Source: Ceratothoa steindachneri
Taxonomy: Eukaryota > Arthropoda > Malacostraca > Isopoda > Cymothoidae
DNA length: 64,000 nt
Assembly: GCA_963969495.1 (NCBI GenBank)
Contig: OZ018323.1
Coordinates: 76,596,583 to 76,660,582 of the forward strand
Direction of reading: 5' to 3'
This document shows positions 33,480-43,990 of this stretch, one piece after another. The stretch's first letter is position 1. Each line of letters opens with the position of its first letter. The notes beneath the pieces were generated by a model that saw only the letters and a program-made list of their open reading frames with translations, was not told where the DNA came from and ran no database searches. The translations under genes and the position numbers were made by a program.

Positions 33480-34092
33480 TATAAGGACCTGGCAGCTACC
33501 TCATGCGTCAGAAGAGAGGCTTTGGAACCTCTATAAACAACGCCAATCGACGCTCACTGGTTGCGAGGGACTAGGACTAGAGGTGTCCTAGGCGTTGGGG
33601 CACGATGAATGGGATGAGGGTAGTGCCCCGTTAACCCCTTCCCTGGCGTGTACTTATTGATCATTCCCAGTGACCGTTGACGGGTGCCTCTGGTAGCATC
33701 GGTCCGAGGCGACGGCCCTTTGTTCCCAAGTTGGTTGCCAGGCCAATAAAAAGCCTTGGGTCGAGTCTCTTGGTGTGGCGGGATATCCATTGAATGCTGC
33801 TCCGAGATCTTGGCAGTCGTGAAGGGAACTAGTAAGAGTCTAGTACGGGGTGTGCTCCGTTGTTCACCTGGTGAGAAATCGATGGCCCTTCGGGGACCGT
33901 CAGTGATGCTTGGTTGGGAGCCACGGCACCCTGAGGTTTGATGACTCGGTCGGACGAACAGCAGCACAAGGAGCGTGCCTTCTGAAAGATCCGAAACCTC
34001 TCTGATCGATAGGCGGGAGTGACTCACGCGGGGCGAACTCACCACCCCCTTTCTTTTTTATTGAGTGGTCACAAAGTATTCCGAGATATAAA

Positions 34093-35252
34093 ATGTTCAG
34101 CATGACTGGAAAGAAAGGACCTGGTGCGTTAAAGTATACCTGCTTGACATGCCAAAAGGACAAGTGGTTCGCGATTTTCCGGAGGGGTGTTTCTCAAAAT
34201 GCCACCCTGGAAGTATCTGCACGGACTGCGTCCTAAGGGCAGAACTTCAGGAGCTTAAAGAACTTTTTAAATCTTCTGAGGAAAAAACACGACGGCTGGA
34301 AGAAAAGGTGAAAATCCTCGAGTCTGAGCATGTGATTCAAATCCGTCATCTCAAAGCCATCATTGCAGAGATTGAGGCCACCAAGGTAGAGCAACAGCAA
34401 CAAGAATCTCCCAACGACGCGGATGGCTCCTCTGTTGGGCCCTCATGCACCGCGTCGATAGAGATAGGCCAACCATCCGACGTCCCAGAGCCAGCAGCTG
34501 CTGGGGTTACTCAGGGCGTCAAAAAGAAGAAAAGGAAGAGTAAGAAAGGAAAAACAGTAGATAAAACAGAAGAGAAAGTAGAAACGGAAGAAAAAACGAA
34601 GAAGAAAAAGAAGAAAAAACCCAAAAAGTGGGGAAGAAAGAGGAAGCGAAAGAGCCCATAGTGAAAGGGAAGCCTCTGTCCTCTGAACCCAAATGCGCGA
34701 GGGTCATCGTGATCGGTGACTCCCAAGCGCAGGATCTACAACCTTTGCTAGCGGCCCGCCTTCGTACCAGTGTGAAGGTAAGCTGCCTTCCAGGAAAGGG
34801 GAACGGAGAAATAAGGGTGGAGGCTGAGAAATTTCAGATCTCTGAGAACTCAGCAGTTGCCCTCATGGCAAGTGACAACGATCTCTACCTACGAGGAGGT
34901 AAAGTAGGCGCCAGCGGGAAGATCCTGACCACGGTTATGGGAAGAGTTGACGACTGTGGGCTAAAAACCCGCAGACGTGTCGTGGTCGGGATACTCCCAA
35001 GACGAGGTCCATCCCGCAATGCTCACGCGAGGAACGTCTCCATAAACCAACGCCTGGGAGATCTTTGTACGGCGGAAGGAGTTTTTTTTTGTAGGCCCCT
35101 ACAGCACCTTTTACGGGATAAATGACCTGTACAAAAGGTACGGAGTGCATCTTTACTTTAAAGGGAAAGCTGCACTCGCGAACATGATCCAGGATGTTGT
35201 GGAGCAGACCCAAAGAAGTGTCAGACCCCGAGTAAAGGAGGACGTACGCTAG
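34093..35252 (+). pseudogene. CR1 ORF1: zinc finger, coiled coil, basic tail, SGNH-esterase-like domain
   Basis: ATG 34,093 (or 34,102) opens MFSMTGKKGPGALKYTCLTC; CLTCQKDKW and, after a frameshift near 34,175, CHPGSICTDC make a cysteine-rich finger. A coiled coil follows (ELQELKELFKSSEEKTRRLEEK) and a long Lys-rich stretch (34,520-34,650). A frame change there leads to the hydrolase-like domain: VIVIGDSQAQDL with the catalytic Ser block GDS (near 34,722), ASDNDLYL in the GxND position, VVVGILPRRGPSRNAH. Another break in a T-run (35,082) precedes YGINDLYKRYGVHLYFKGKAAL, where the catalytic Asp of DGVHL is Tyr but His stays. Ends at TAG 35,250-35,252. ORF1 products bind element RNA; the esterase role is not settled in the family. 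Confidence 0.83.
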
Positions 35253-35359
35253 TACACCCGTGTTACTCCAGGAACGACCTTTTCTGAAGTCACAAAGAGG
35301 GAAGTGACCCCACCACAGAGAAAGCAAGCAGGAAACGGAGGAGCGTAGGGAATCCTACA

Positions 35360-38123
35360 GTTGGGGACTCCCTCAAAGTTCTTCTGTTTAATGCGAGGTC
35401 TATCAGAAACAAGTTTCTAGAACTTCGTGCCCTCGTAGCAACAAAAGAAGCTCAGATGGTGGCCATAACGGAGTCGTGGATAAAAACCTCAAGCTGAGAT
35501 TTTGAAGGTGAATTCACGATTCCCGGTTACCAGTTCTTCCTGAAAGATAGGCCAGACAGAGAGGGTAGCGGTGTGATGTTGTATGTCAAGGATACTCTCA
35601 ATTCGACGGATTGCAACATCCTATACAACCATGAACTACTAGGTGTTGACCTAGAGATAGGTCCTGCCAAATACAGGACCCTGGTGCTTTATAGACCTCC
35701 TGCCCAACTCGTTGAAAAGGACAGAGATCTGTACCAGCTACTAGTAGAACTTGTCGAGACAGAGTGTGTATCGTCATGGGTGATTTCAACACACAAGTTG
35801 ACTAGGAAACCAGAGAACCCTGTGGCGAGAATGCACTACTCCTGGAGTTCGCGAACAACGAGTTCCTGACTCAATGGATGAGAGAGCCAACGAGAGGAGA
35901 CAATATCCTCGACTTGGTTTTCACCTCTGAGGATGACATCGTTGAGGACCTCTCTGTTGGCAAAGAGCTCGGTAGCAGTGACCACCGACTAATTAGATTT
36001 GTAGTCAAAGTCCCGAAGGCAGGGCCTGCAACTAGTAAATCGAGGAAACTCGATTTAAAAAGAGCAGACCTTGCAGGTCTTCGTGCTGGACTGACAGACG
36101 CAAGGCTAGAAGTGTGCGATGTTGTTGAAGACTCGTGGAACAGTTTCAAAAATAAGTTCATGAGTCTTCAATCACGTTTCATCCCTCTGAAATGTTCCCG
36201 TTGGTCTTCTGTTCAACCAAAGTGGTTCAATCGAGAAATCGGCCAACTGCTTAGGGAGAAGAGAAATGTATAGCGGCAATCGAAGATCTCAGGCAACTTT
36301 GACGAATACCGGAGGCTAGCCAGGAGAGTGAAGTGCAGCATAAGGGCGGCTAAGCGGTCTGAGGAACTCCGGGTGGCAAGACTCTGTAAAGAGAATCCCA
36401 AGAAGTTTTTTGGATATTTGAACAGCCGTAAACCAATCCGTAGAACGATTAGCCCTTTGAGAAATGAGGAGGGGGCATTAAAGCATTCAGATGCAGAAAA
36501 TGCTAAGCTCCTCAACGACTACTTCTCTTCAGTGTTACTGAAGAGTGTGGTCCCATCCCCCAGCCAATGGATTCCTACTCGGGGAAAAAGCTGGAGGATA
36601 TGGACTTTACCGAAGGGGAAATAAAAAAGAAGATCAGTGACCTAATGACGAATAAGTCACCTGGCCCGGATGGGTTTCTACCTAAAGTTTTGAAAGAAGT
36701 GCGCGATCAAGTGTCACGACACCTGAGCGCAATCTTCAACATGTCAATCCGGACCGAATGCGTTCCTCGAGACTGGCGTGAAGCGGAGGTGACTCCTATC
36801 TCCAAGAAAGGAGACCGTAGCCAACCGTCAAACTACCGACCTATCAGTCTGACTTCGATAGTCGGTAAACTCATGGAAAGCACCATGGTGGACAAAATGA
36901 CGTCGTATTTAGAGTCAAACCTGCTACTGAGGAGTTCCCAGCATGGCTTTCGAAGGCAACGGTCATGCCTGACGAACCTTGTGGAATTCTTCCACTTCGT
37001 GTTCAGTGAGCACGATTGGAAAAAGGCGGTGGATGTGGTGTACTTAGACTTTCAGAAAGCCTTTGATAAGGTACCACACCACCGCCTTCTCCGGAAAGTG
37101 CAAGCGTTGGGCATAGACGGAAAAGTAGCCGGCTGGATCGAGAACTGGCTAAGTGGCAGACGGCAACGGGTGGTGGTGAATGGACAGGCTTCTGAGTGGG
37201 TACCCGTTACTAGCGGGGTGCCTCAAGGTTCTGTCATGGGACCACTACCATTCATCATCTACGTCAACGACATGGACGGTGACATGGTTGCCAAGATTTC
37301 CAAATTTTCCGACGATAACAAGCTTGGTATGAACGTTGCAAAGGATGGAAATACTGCCCGCCTGCAGGAAGATCTTGGGAAGATTGGGGAGTGGTCGGAC
37401 ACGTGGCAAATGCCTTTTAAAGGGGGAAAATGCAAAGTAATGCATATCGGCTACAGAAACCCCCAATCTCAGTATATCCTTAAAGGCACTGCTCTTGAAT
37501 CGAGTGATACTGAGAAGGACTTGGGTGTAACTATTACTAGCGACCTCAAGTTCTCGAAACAGTGCATTGAGGCAAAGAAGAAAGCCCAAAGGATGTTAGG
37601 CTACATAAAGCGCCAGTTTGGATATCGGAACAAGGAGATTGCACTGTGTTTGTACAACTCCCTCGTTCGGCCGCACCTGGAGTATGCCCTACAATTTTGG
37701 AGTCCTTCGTTTCGAAAGGATATCGCAAGGTTGGAACGCGTACAAGCCAGAGCAACCAAGCTGATTCCCTCTATCCGACATAAAAGTTATGAGGATAGAC
37801 TAAGGAAATTAGATCTGTTGTCGCTGGAAACCCGCAGACTGCGTGGTCAGCACATCAAGGTTTTCAAAATACTTGGAGGGTTCGACAATGTTGACTACCG
37901 GGATATTTTCACACTGAGTGCGAACAGAACGCGCAGTCATGGCTTCAAACATGAACTGAAGAGTTGCAACCACAATCTGTGTGGAAATTTTTTCAGCTAC
38001 AGTATCTGCGGTAAGTGGAACGCACTTCCAGTGGAAGTTGTCAACAGTGAATCTGTTGACCAGTTCAAGTCAAGACTAGACAAAGTCTTAAAAAGTGGCC
38101 GTTTCGGGACGCAAACCAATTGA
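35360..38123 (+). pseudogene. CR1 ORF2: endonuclease and reverse transcriptase
   Basis: Endonuclease: SLKVLLFNARSIRNKFLEL, MVAITESW (catalytic Glu), a TGA in frame near 35,495, GVMLYVKD, frame change near 35,770, MGDFNTQVD followed by TAG, and SSDHRLIRF with the SDH triad intact (near 35,975). A TAG at 36,271 interrupts the linker; a frameshift lies near 36,560. From 36,567 the RT is open for 518 codons: KSPGPDGFLPKVLKE, ISKKGDRSQPSNYRPISLTS, VVYLDFQKAFDKVPHHRLL (motif A), SGVPQGSVMGPLPF (motif B), FSDDNKLGMN (FADD box as FSDD at 37,305-37,316, both Asp kept) and a complete thumb ending YEDRLRKLDLLSLETRRLRG..ALPVEVVNSESVDQFKSRLDK at TGA 38,121. The intact RT suggests fairly recent loss of activity. 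Confidence 0.92.
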
Positions 38124-38221
38124 GCAGCCATGTGCCTGCTCGATTTCTAGTCCAAAGGTACCTTCTTTGAATGGACCGTAAGGTCTCCTAGGGTACTTCC
38201 TTTCCTTGTTACTCCTTGTTA

Positions 38222-38432
<211 letters not shown>

Positions 38433-38464
38433 GGTCTACTCACACACTCCTTTGGGAGTTTCTC

Positions 38465-38465
<1 letters not shown>

Positions 38466-38521
<56 letters not shown>

Positions 38522-38524
38522 TAA
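38466..38524. repeat. (TA)n microsatellite
   Basis: Imperfect TA tract with two TGTA interruptions, between two inverted structures. Confidence 0.95.
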
Positions 38525-38563
38525 TTGAAAATTACATGACACGTGATATATAATAGATGTATT

Positions 38564-38988
38564 TAAAGGTCCAAGAAATGAAAACTGGTATCATAACCCA
38601 GAAAAACGTTAAGAAAAATATTACGTGAACCATTGAAAGCTTGGGAAAGAAAATGGGAGATATAAATACGGAGAAAAATAGGAAAAACTATTTTAATCGT
38701 TATATGAACATGAATACAGGAGTTGGATTCGGACGTGTCATCAAGCGCTTATCGCTATTATGACCACGACGCTCATCGACTGAGCTACCATCCTCATAAT
38801 AGCGTTAAGCGCTTGATGACACGTTTGAATCCAACTCCTTTATTCATTTTTATATAACGATTAAATTAGTTTTCCTTATTTTTCTCCTTTTTATATCTCC
38901 CATTTTCTTTCCTAAGTTTTCAATGGTTCACGTAATATTTTCCTTAACGTTTTTCCGGGTTGTCATAGTAGTTTTCATTTCTTTGGGC

Positions 38989-38993
<5 letters not shown>
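38564..38993. mobile_element. tRNA-derived SINE pair forming a 200+200-bp palindrome
   Basis: Left arm 38,564-38,763 and right arm 38,794-38,993 are inverted copies of each other, both 200 bases, roughly 85-90 percent identical by eye, around a 30-base centre. The minus-strand reading from 38,793 is a SINE: tRNA-like head, then a body ending in AAACTGGTATCATAACCC.. and TTTGGACCTTTA-type tail. The plus-strand copy begins inside the tRNA part, so only one head is complete. The body tail (TTTTCATTTCTTTGGGCC) resembles the PLE tail TTTTCATTTTCCTTTGGG. Confidence 0.82.
38719..38793 (-). other. tRNA-like head of a SINE, CAT anticodon position
   Basis: Minus strand: GGATGGTAGCTCAGTCGATG holds a pol III A box (TAGCTCAGTCGATG); GTCCGAATCC is a B box one base from GTTCGAATCC. 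Between them a CGTGGTCATAATAGCG stretch places CAT in the anticodon-loop position with a four-pair stem (TCGT/GCGA). The acceptor stem does not pair well, so this is a tRNA(Met)-like SINE head, not a tRNA gene. Confidence 0.65.

Positions 38994-39081
<88 letters not shown>
38990..39081. repeat. (TA)n microsatellite
   Basis: About 92 bases of TA (one ATACATAT break near 39,061) immediately after the plus-oriented SINE tail. Open frames encoding poly-Ile-Tyr across it are artefacts. Confidence 0.97.
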
Positions 39082-39082
<1 letters not shown>

Positions 39083-39254
39083 TATCATTTTATGCGCTTT
39101 TTCTTCAACTCTCCCGCACTTTTTGCATTTTCTTTTACGCTTTAAGACTTCTTTGTTCCCTCCCCTACTTATGTGGTTTCTCTGGTTCTCCTGTTCCGCC
39201 AAACTTTAGTGGACTTTAATAGATTTTTATCTTCAGGCTGGGAGTATATGAAGA

Positions 39255-39330
39255 GAGCTTACCTTAGGATAATAGACTTTATTAGTCTGACGCGTTTTTA
39301 TACTACAGGTATCATCCTCAGAGGCAAAGT
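39255..39330 (-). other. Hammerhead-like PLE terminal motif
   Basis: Minus strand: CCTCTGAGGATGATACCTGT then AGTATAAAAACGCGTCAGAC. Outer stem TCTGA/TCAGA, core GGATGA, hairpin ATAC-CTGTA-GTAT, A-rich core in place of GAAA, ACGCG and TC before the outer strand. The layout is that of PLE-associated type I hammerheads with a very short stem III (CGAAACGCGTC in good copies). Core bases deviate, so catalysis is doubtful. Confidence 0.5.
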
Positions 39331-39809
39331 GAAATTTTTAACAAAAATGAATTGATATATACCCATAAATAGTAGTTACAAACGTAGTAGCATACAATAT
39401 TGAAAATAAAATGTCGGAAGTGGACCAATTTCTGTGAGCTTCGTTGATAATCCACATATTCTTTGTATTTTGGGTGTTTCGCGTAGTGATGTCAATAAAA
39501 TATAAGTTGTGGGGCGTGCAATATAGCTAATTGAACGTATCTTAAAAATTCAGTTCAAATAGTTATATTAAATATGTACAGGTTTAACGGAATCGAATTA
39601 GTGTTGCTACATTTTTTGTTTGCGTTTCAGAGCAGCCTAATTTGGTCCGCCCCCTTTTAATTACACTTATCCTGATTGTCTAATTAAAGGGTTTTGAAAA
39701 GTTTTTTCCTTTCGCTTAAATTGAATTCCGAATAGAAGATTTAAGATCTATTTTGTTTTGTTTTTCTTTCACTTGAATTTGTTTTTCTATTTAGTTGTTT
39801 TTGTGAGAA

Positions 39810-40893
39810 ATGGCTGAATGCATGGAATTGTTGTCTGAGCATGAATCAGTGGGCATTTGCAATGTTTGTGGTGTGATAACAGGGCAATACATGTACTGTA
39901 TGGATTTCTTAAGTGCATTGTTGATTTAGAGAGGATATGTAGGCTCGAAGAGCTAGTTTCTGAGCTTAGGAAGGAGCTAAATGTGATGCCTAGGTCTAGG
40001 AACAATGTAGATATTGGAGTAGGCCAAGTAGATGTGTCAGATGTAGGTAAAGATAGTTCTAGAACATAGCGTGTTAGCCTACTAGTATTAGCTAGAAGGA
40101 GGGCAAAACGGGAAGATAGTCAGTGCGAAGTAGTTAGGAAGGGTAGGCCTAGTGGGACAAATTAAGCGAATGGAGGTGAGTTGTGGGTGAAGGTAGATAA
40201 TGAGGAGGGGGCAGGACAGAAGAGGTGTGCAAGAGAAAGGTACACATAACATCTTAGCTTAGATAATAGATTGTGCTATGAGAGAACAACTACAAGTGAT
40301 ATAATTGGAAGTGAGGATGGAGATGGAAGTGGAGCTACTGCTAGTGTAATTGAAACTAGGAGGGTGATAGAGTTAGGTCAGGTGAAATTTTAAAATAGGA
40401 GTCTGTCTGATGTGCTTGTGAGGGGCGATTCTCGTGTTAGATATTTAGATAGGAGGTTGAGTGTGAGTAGAAGGAATGGGATGACTGTTTGCTTGGTAAG
40501 TTATCTGAGCCTGTGTCTGGGTGTGCAAGTGATGCAATTGTGATTACACATGTAGGAATAAATAATGCAAAGGGAGTAGGTGCATGTGAGGAACGTGAGA
40601 GGCATAAAAGATGGATGGAAAAAGTAAAAGAAAGTCGAACGAAAGGTGTTGTGACACGTGTGATTCCGAGAAAAGATGTTGGGTTGGAATGGATGTCTCG
40701 TGCAATTGGGCTGAATGAATATGTAAGGAGTATGTGTGAGATGGAAGGTGTGATAATTGTGGATATGTGGGATAGATTTTATGGAAAGAAAGATAGGTAT
40801 GCGAAGGATGAACTAGAAGTGAGTACGGATGGGGTAGATGTGTTGTGGAAGGAGTATGATCGTGTTATTAGGTCTTTACAGGCAGAAAACTAA
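39810..40893 (+). pseudogene. CR1-like ORF1 with SGNH-esterase-like domain
   Basis: ATG 39,810 opens MAECMELLSEHESVGICNVC with a CxxC pair and a further Cys (ICNVCGVITGQYMYC), then, after a frame change, LERICRLEELVSELRKEL, a short coiled coil. The middle (40,070-40,400) is broken. The hydrolase-like part starts LVRGDSRVRYLDRRLS (GDS block near 40,418), shifts frame near 40,490 and continues DAIVITHVGINNAKGVG (GxND position reads GINN), TRVIPRKDVGLEWMSRAIGLNEYV, EGVIIVDMWDRFYGKKDRYAKDELEVSTDGVDVL. The D..H dyad of the family (RDGLHLS) is DELEV here, so the catalytic His is lost. Ends at TAA near 40,891. Confidence 0.8.
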
Positions 40894-40959
40894 GTGAAGA
40901 TAGTGGTCAGGGTAATATAAGAGGAGACAATAGTACTGATGATAGACAGGGTAGAGAAG

Positions 40960-43710
40960 GGGAAGAGACGTCAAAGTATTCAGGCTAAAGGAGGTGCTTC
41001 AGGGATAAGAGGTCTGAGGTGTCTCTATACCAATGCTCGTAGACTTAGAAATACTAAAGATGAATTATTTAGTTTTTTTATTGATAAAAATATAGACGTA
41101 GTATGTGTAACAGAATCATGGGTTAGTGAAATTAAATTTAATGATAACGTGAGTTAATTTGACTTAGAGGGTTATGATATGTACATTAGCCAAAGGAGAG
41201 GTAGGACTGGTGGGATAATTATTTATATTAGTAATATCATTGTTTCAAATTTAAATAATTCAATAGAGCAAGAAGAGGTTGAGTCACTGTGGATAGATAT
41301 TAAAAATAGGATACTGCACTTGGCACCCTCTTACAGACTACCTGGATAGATTGAAGATATAGATGAGCTAATGATAAGGGAAATAAGTAAAGGATGTGAA
41401 GCAGATACAGTTATTCTTGGTGACTTTAATTTAAGCTCTGTGGAATGAAAAAATGTGATAGGAAGTTATAAATTTATAGAATGTTTTGAGTATAATTCTT
41501 TACTTAATTTGTTAATATACCACCAAGGGGTACCGATATATTAGATCTGGTACTTTTAAAGGATGATAACTTAGTTCAGGAATTGACTGTAGGGGGAAAT
41601 AGGGAAATAGCGATCAACAGATAATTCGTTTTTACTTGGGAATAGGGAAAGATAGAACATCAACAAAAGCTACTAAAACTCAAAATTTTCATAGGAATGG
41701 GAGGGGGGAGGTATGTAAATTTTAGAAACTTGCTGAATTAATTTAACTTAGATATAGAATTAAGTGGTAAGAATACTTACGAGATGAGGAACACTTTTAA
41801 CACTATAATTAAACGTAGTCCAAAGTAGTGCATCCCAATGAACGTCATTAGGAAGAAATGTAGTAAGCCATTATGGTGGAATTAGAAGATAGCTAAGAAA
41901 TTTTCTGAAAATAAAAGGGCACACCAAAGGTTACAGGGAAAATGTACTGCTGAAAATCTTAATCATTATAGGTTGACTAGAAATGAACTAAATAGGATGA
42001 TTAAGAAAAGCAAAATGGCAGCAGAAATGAATTTATCTCAAAATAATAATAAAGATCCTAGAAAATCCTTTAGCTATTATAAAATCAATATAAATCTAGC
42101 AGAGATAAAATAATGAAAAAGTTGTGAAAAAATCTGATGAGGAAATAGTAGAGGTACTTAATGATCATTTTGCTTCAGTATTTACACAAGAGAATAAAAA
42201 CAGTATAATTTATGATAGTTCTAGGTCAGAAGATGAGGTTTTGAATACCATTAATGTAGATAAGGAAATCATTAAAGGTCTTATATTGGAGTTAAATACT
42301 AGTAAGGCATCTGGACCAGATAACATCCATTCTAGGTTATTTAAAGAAGGTGTAAATAGTATTGTAGTAGCTCTTGAGAAGATATATACTAGATCACTAG
42401 AGTTTGGAGAAATACCTAATGTGTGGAAATTAGCGAATGTAGTAGCAATATTTTTAAGAAGGGAAGTAAAGAGGACCTGAATAACTTTAGACCGGTAAGG
42501 TTAACTTCTATACTTTGTAAAGTGATTGAGAAGATAGTTAAGAAGGGGATTTCTGACCATCTAGAGACTGGAAGGTTAATAAGTGAACTCAGCATGGGTT
42601 TAGAAGAGCAGGCTCGTGTTTAACAAATTTACTGGATTTTCTGGATTATGTAACTATGTAAACAATTAGATACGGAGAAAATGTTGATGTAATTTAGATT
42701 TTAGCAAAGCTTTTGATAAGGTTCCACATAGGAGACTAGTTCAAAAATTAAAAATGCATAGGATATGTGGGAAAGTTTTGAATTGGATAACTGAATGGCT
42801 GAAAGACAGGAAACAGAGAGTGGCATTGAATAGGGTGTCGTCATAGTGGAGGGACGTTATCAGTGGCGTACCTCAGAGATCAGTTCTAGGCCTATTATTA
42901 TTCCTAGTGTTTATAGATGATGTTGGGGAGGGTGTAAATAGTAAAATGTCAATTTTCGACAAATCACACAAAATTAGGAACTGTAGTAATTGAAATTGAA
43001 GCAAACTTTAAAGGGCAGAGCGATTAAATAATTATTAGGGTAATCACAGAAAGTAGCATGTGAGTTTTAACCTTAAAAAATGAAAAGTTGTTTACATCAG
43101 AAGAGATAATAGAGATTTTAGCTTTTGAATGGATGGGCATTGGCTGAATGGAGTAGAGGATGAGAAGGACTTAATAGGAGTAGTAGTAAAAGTAGATAGG
43201 TCACTGAGTTCTTCTAATTAGTGTATTGAGGCAAAGAATAGAACAACTAGAGCGTTGGGCTTCATTAAGAGTAATGTTAGTTACACAAAGTTATCCTTAA
43301 ACTACATAACTCATATGTCAGGCCACATTTAGAGTACTGTATACAAGCATGGTCCCAACACTTTAGACATGAGAGCAACAAAGATGATACCTTCCCTGAA
43401 GCACCTTGAATATATAGATAGACTAAGGGTACTAAATATGATCTCATTTAAAAGAAGATGTGTGGTAGATGATATGAGTCATCTTTTTAAAATCTTTTCT
43501 GTGGTAGATAAGTTGGATTTTAGCAATTTATTTGAGTTGGAAGATAGTGATAGGACAAGGGGCTACTACTTCAAAATTAAAAAGCAGAGGTGTAAGTTAG
43601 ATGTGAGAAAGTATTTTATTCACCAACATAGTGGTACATTACTAGAATGGTTTATCACAGGAGACAGTAAGCCGTCCAAATATAAATGTTTCCAAGCGCA
43701 GGTTAAATGA
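40960..43710 (+). pseudogene. CR1-like ORF2: endonuclease and RT, heavily decayed
   Basis: Endonuclease: GIRGLRCLYTNARRLRNTKDE, DVVCVTESWVSEIKF (catalytic Glu), stop at 41,155, RGRTGGIIIYIS, VILGDFNLSS (near 41,420), and GNSDQQIIRF near 41,615 where the SDH His is Gln. RT: ISELNTSKASGPDN-like text (LELNTSKASGPDNIHSRLFKEG), FKKGSKEDLNNFRPVRLTSILCKVIEKIV, HGFRRAGSC-like damaged text, DFSKAFDKVPHRRL damaged near 42,700, SGVPQ.. damaged near 42,865. The catalytic FADD is destroyed (TTCGACAAATCA at 42,955-42,966). The thumb is partly readable and the last open frame 43,369-43,710 gives RATKMIPSLKHLEYIDRLRVLNMISFKRRC. Confidence 0.87.
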
Positions 43711-43990
43711 GTAGATGGGGAGGGTAGACTATCATGGTTTTTAAGTTGTATTGGGCAAATTACATATTTTAATATCAATTTGTGTATATATTATATTATT
43801 GGTATATAAATTACATGCTTTAGTCTTTTTACATGCTTTGATTTAGTTGTTGACAAGCCATGGTGGTGATGCCTTTTTAAATAGTTCAGACACAATCTTG
43901 TAGGTGCAGTTTATGGGTTATGGTTGACTCGGATGATCTCTGATAGGCCCTTGTAGCTTTTCTCATCCGTTGAATTATGTTATGTAAAGA

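Larger units (their letters stand above)
33480..38220 (+). mobile_element. CR1-type LINE, nearly full length
   Basis: Order: probable 5' UTR (33,480-34,092), ORF1 with zinc finger and esterase-like domain (34,093-35,252), ORF2 with endonuclease and RT (about 35,360-38,123), short 3' UTR ending in (TC)n-(TA)n. Two-ORF layout with an SGNH-type ORF1 domain is typical of CR1. It is distinct from the copy A/B family: higher GC, and different protein text though clearly the same clade. The 5' border is a guess. Confidence 0.85.
39810..43990 (+). mobile_element. CR1-like LINE, copy B
   Basis: About 4.2 kb, AT-rich. ORF1 with esterase-like domain (39,810-40,893) and ORF2 with endonuclease and RT (about 40,960-43,710), then a 3' UTR with GATAGGCCCTTGTAGCTTTT and the terminal AATTATGTTATGTAAAG. 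It aligns with copy A (6.1-7.7 kb) along its 3' half. More decayed than the 33.5-kb CR1: dozens of stops and frame changes. Confidence 0.87.

Noticed and set aside
33554..34045. 163-codon minus-strand open frame with basic, Pro-rich text
   Set aside because: No recognisable domain, lies in the probable 5' UTR of a plus-strand CR1 and is not supported by any start context; treated as a chance frame in GC-richer DNA.
34511..34726. Phe-rich minus-strand frames
   Set aside because: Antisense of the Lys-rich stretch of CR1 ORF1.
38719..38793. Functional tRNA-Met gene
   Set aside because: Poor acceptor and T stems and clear embedding in a palindromic SINE.
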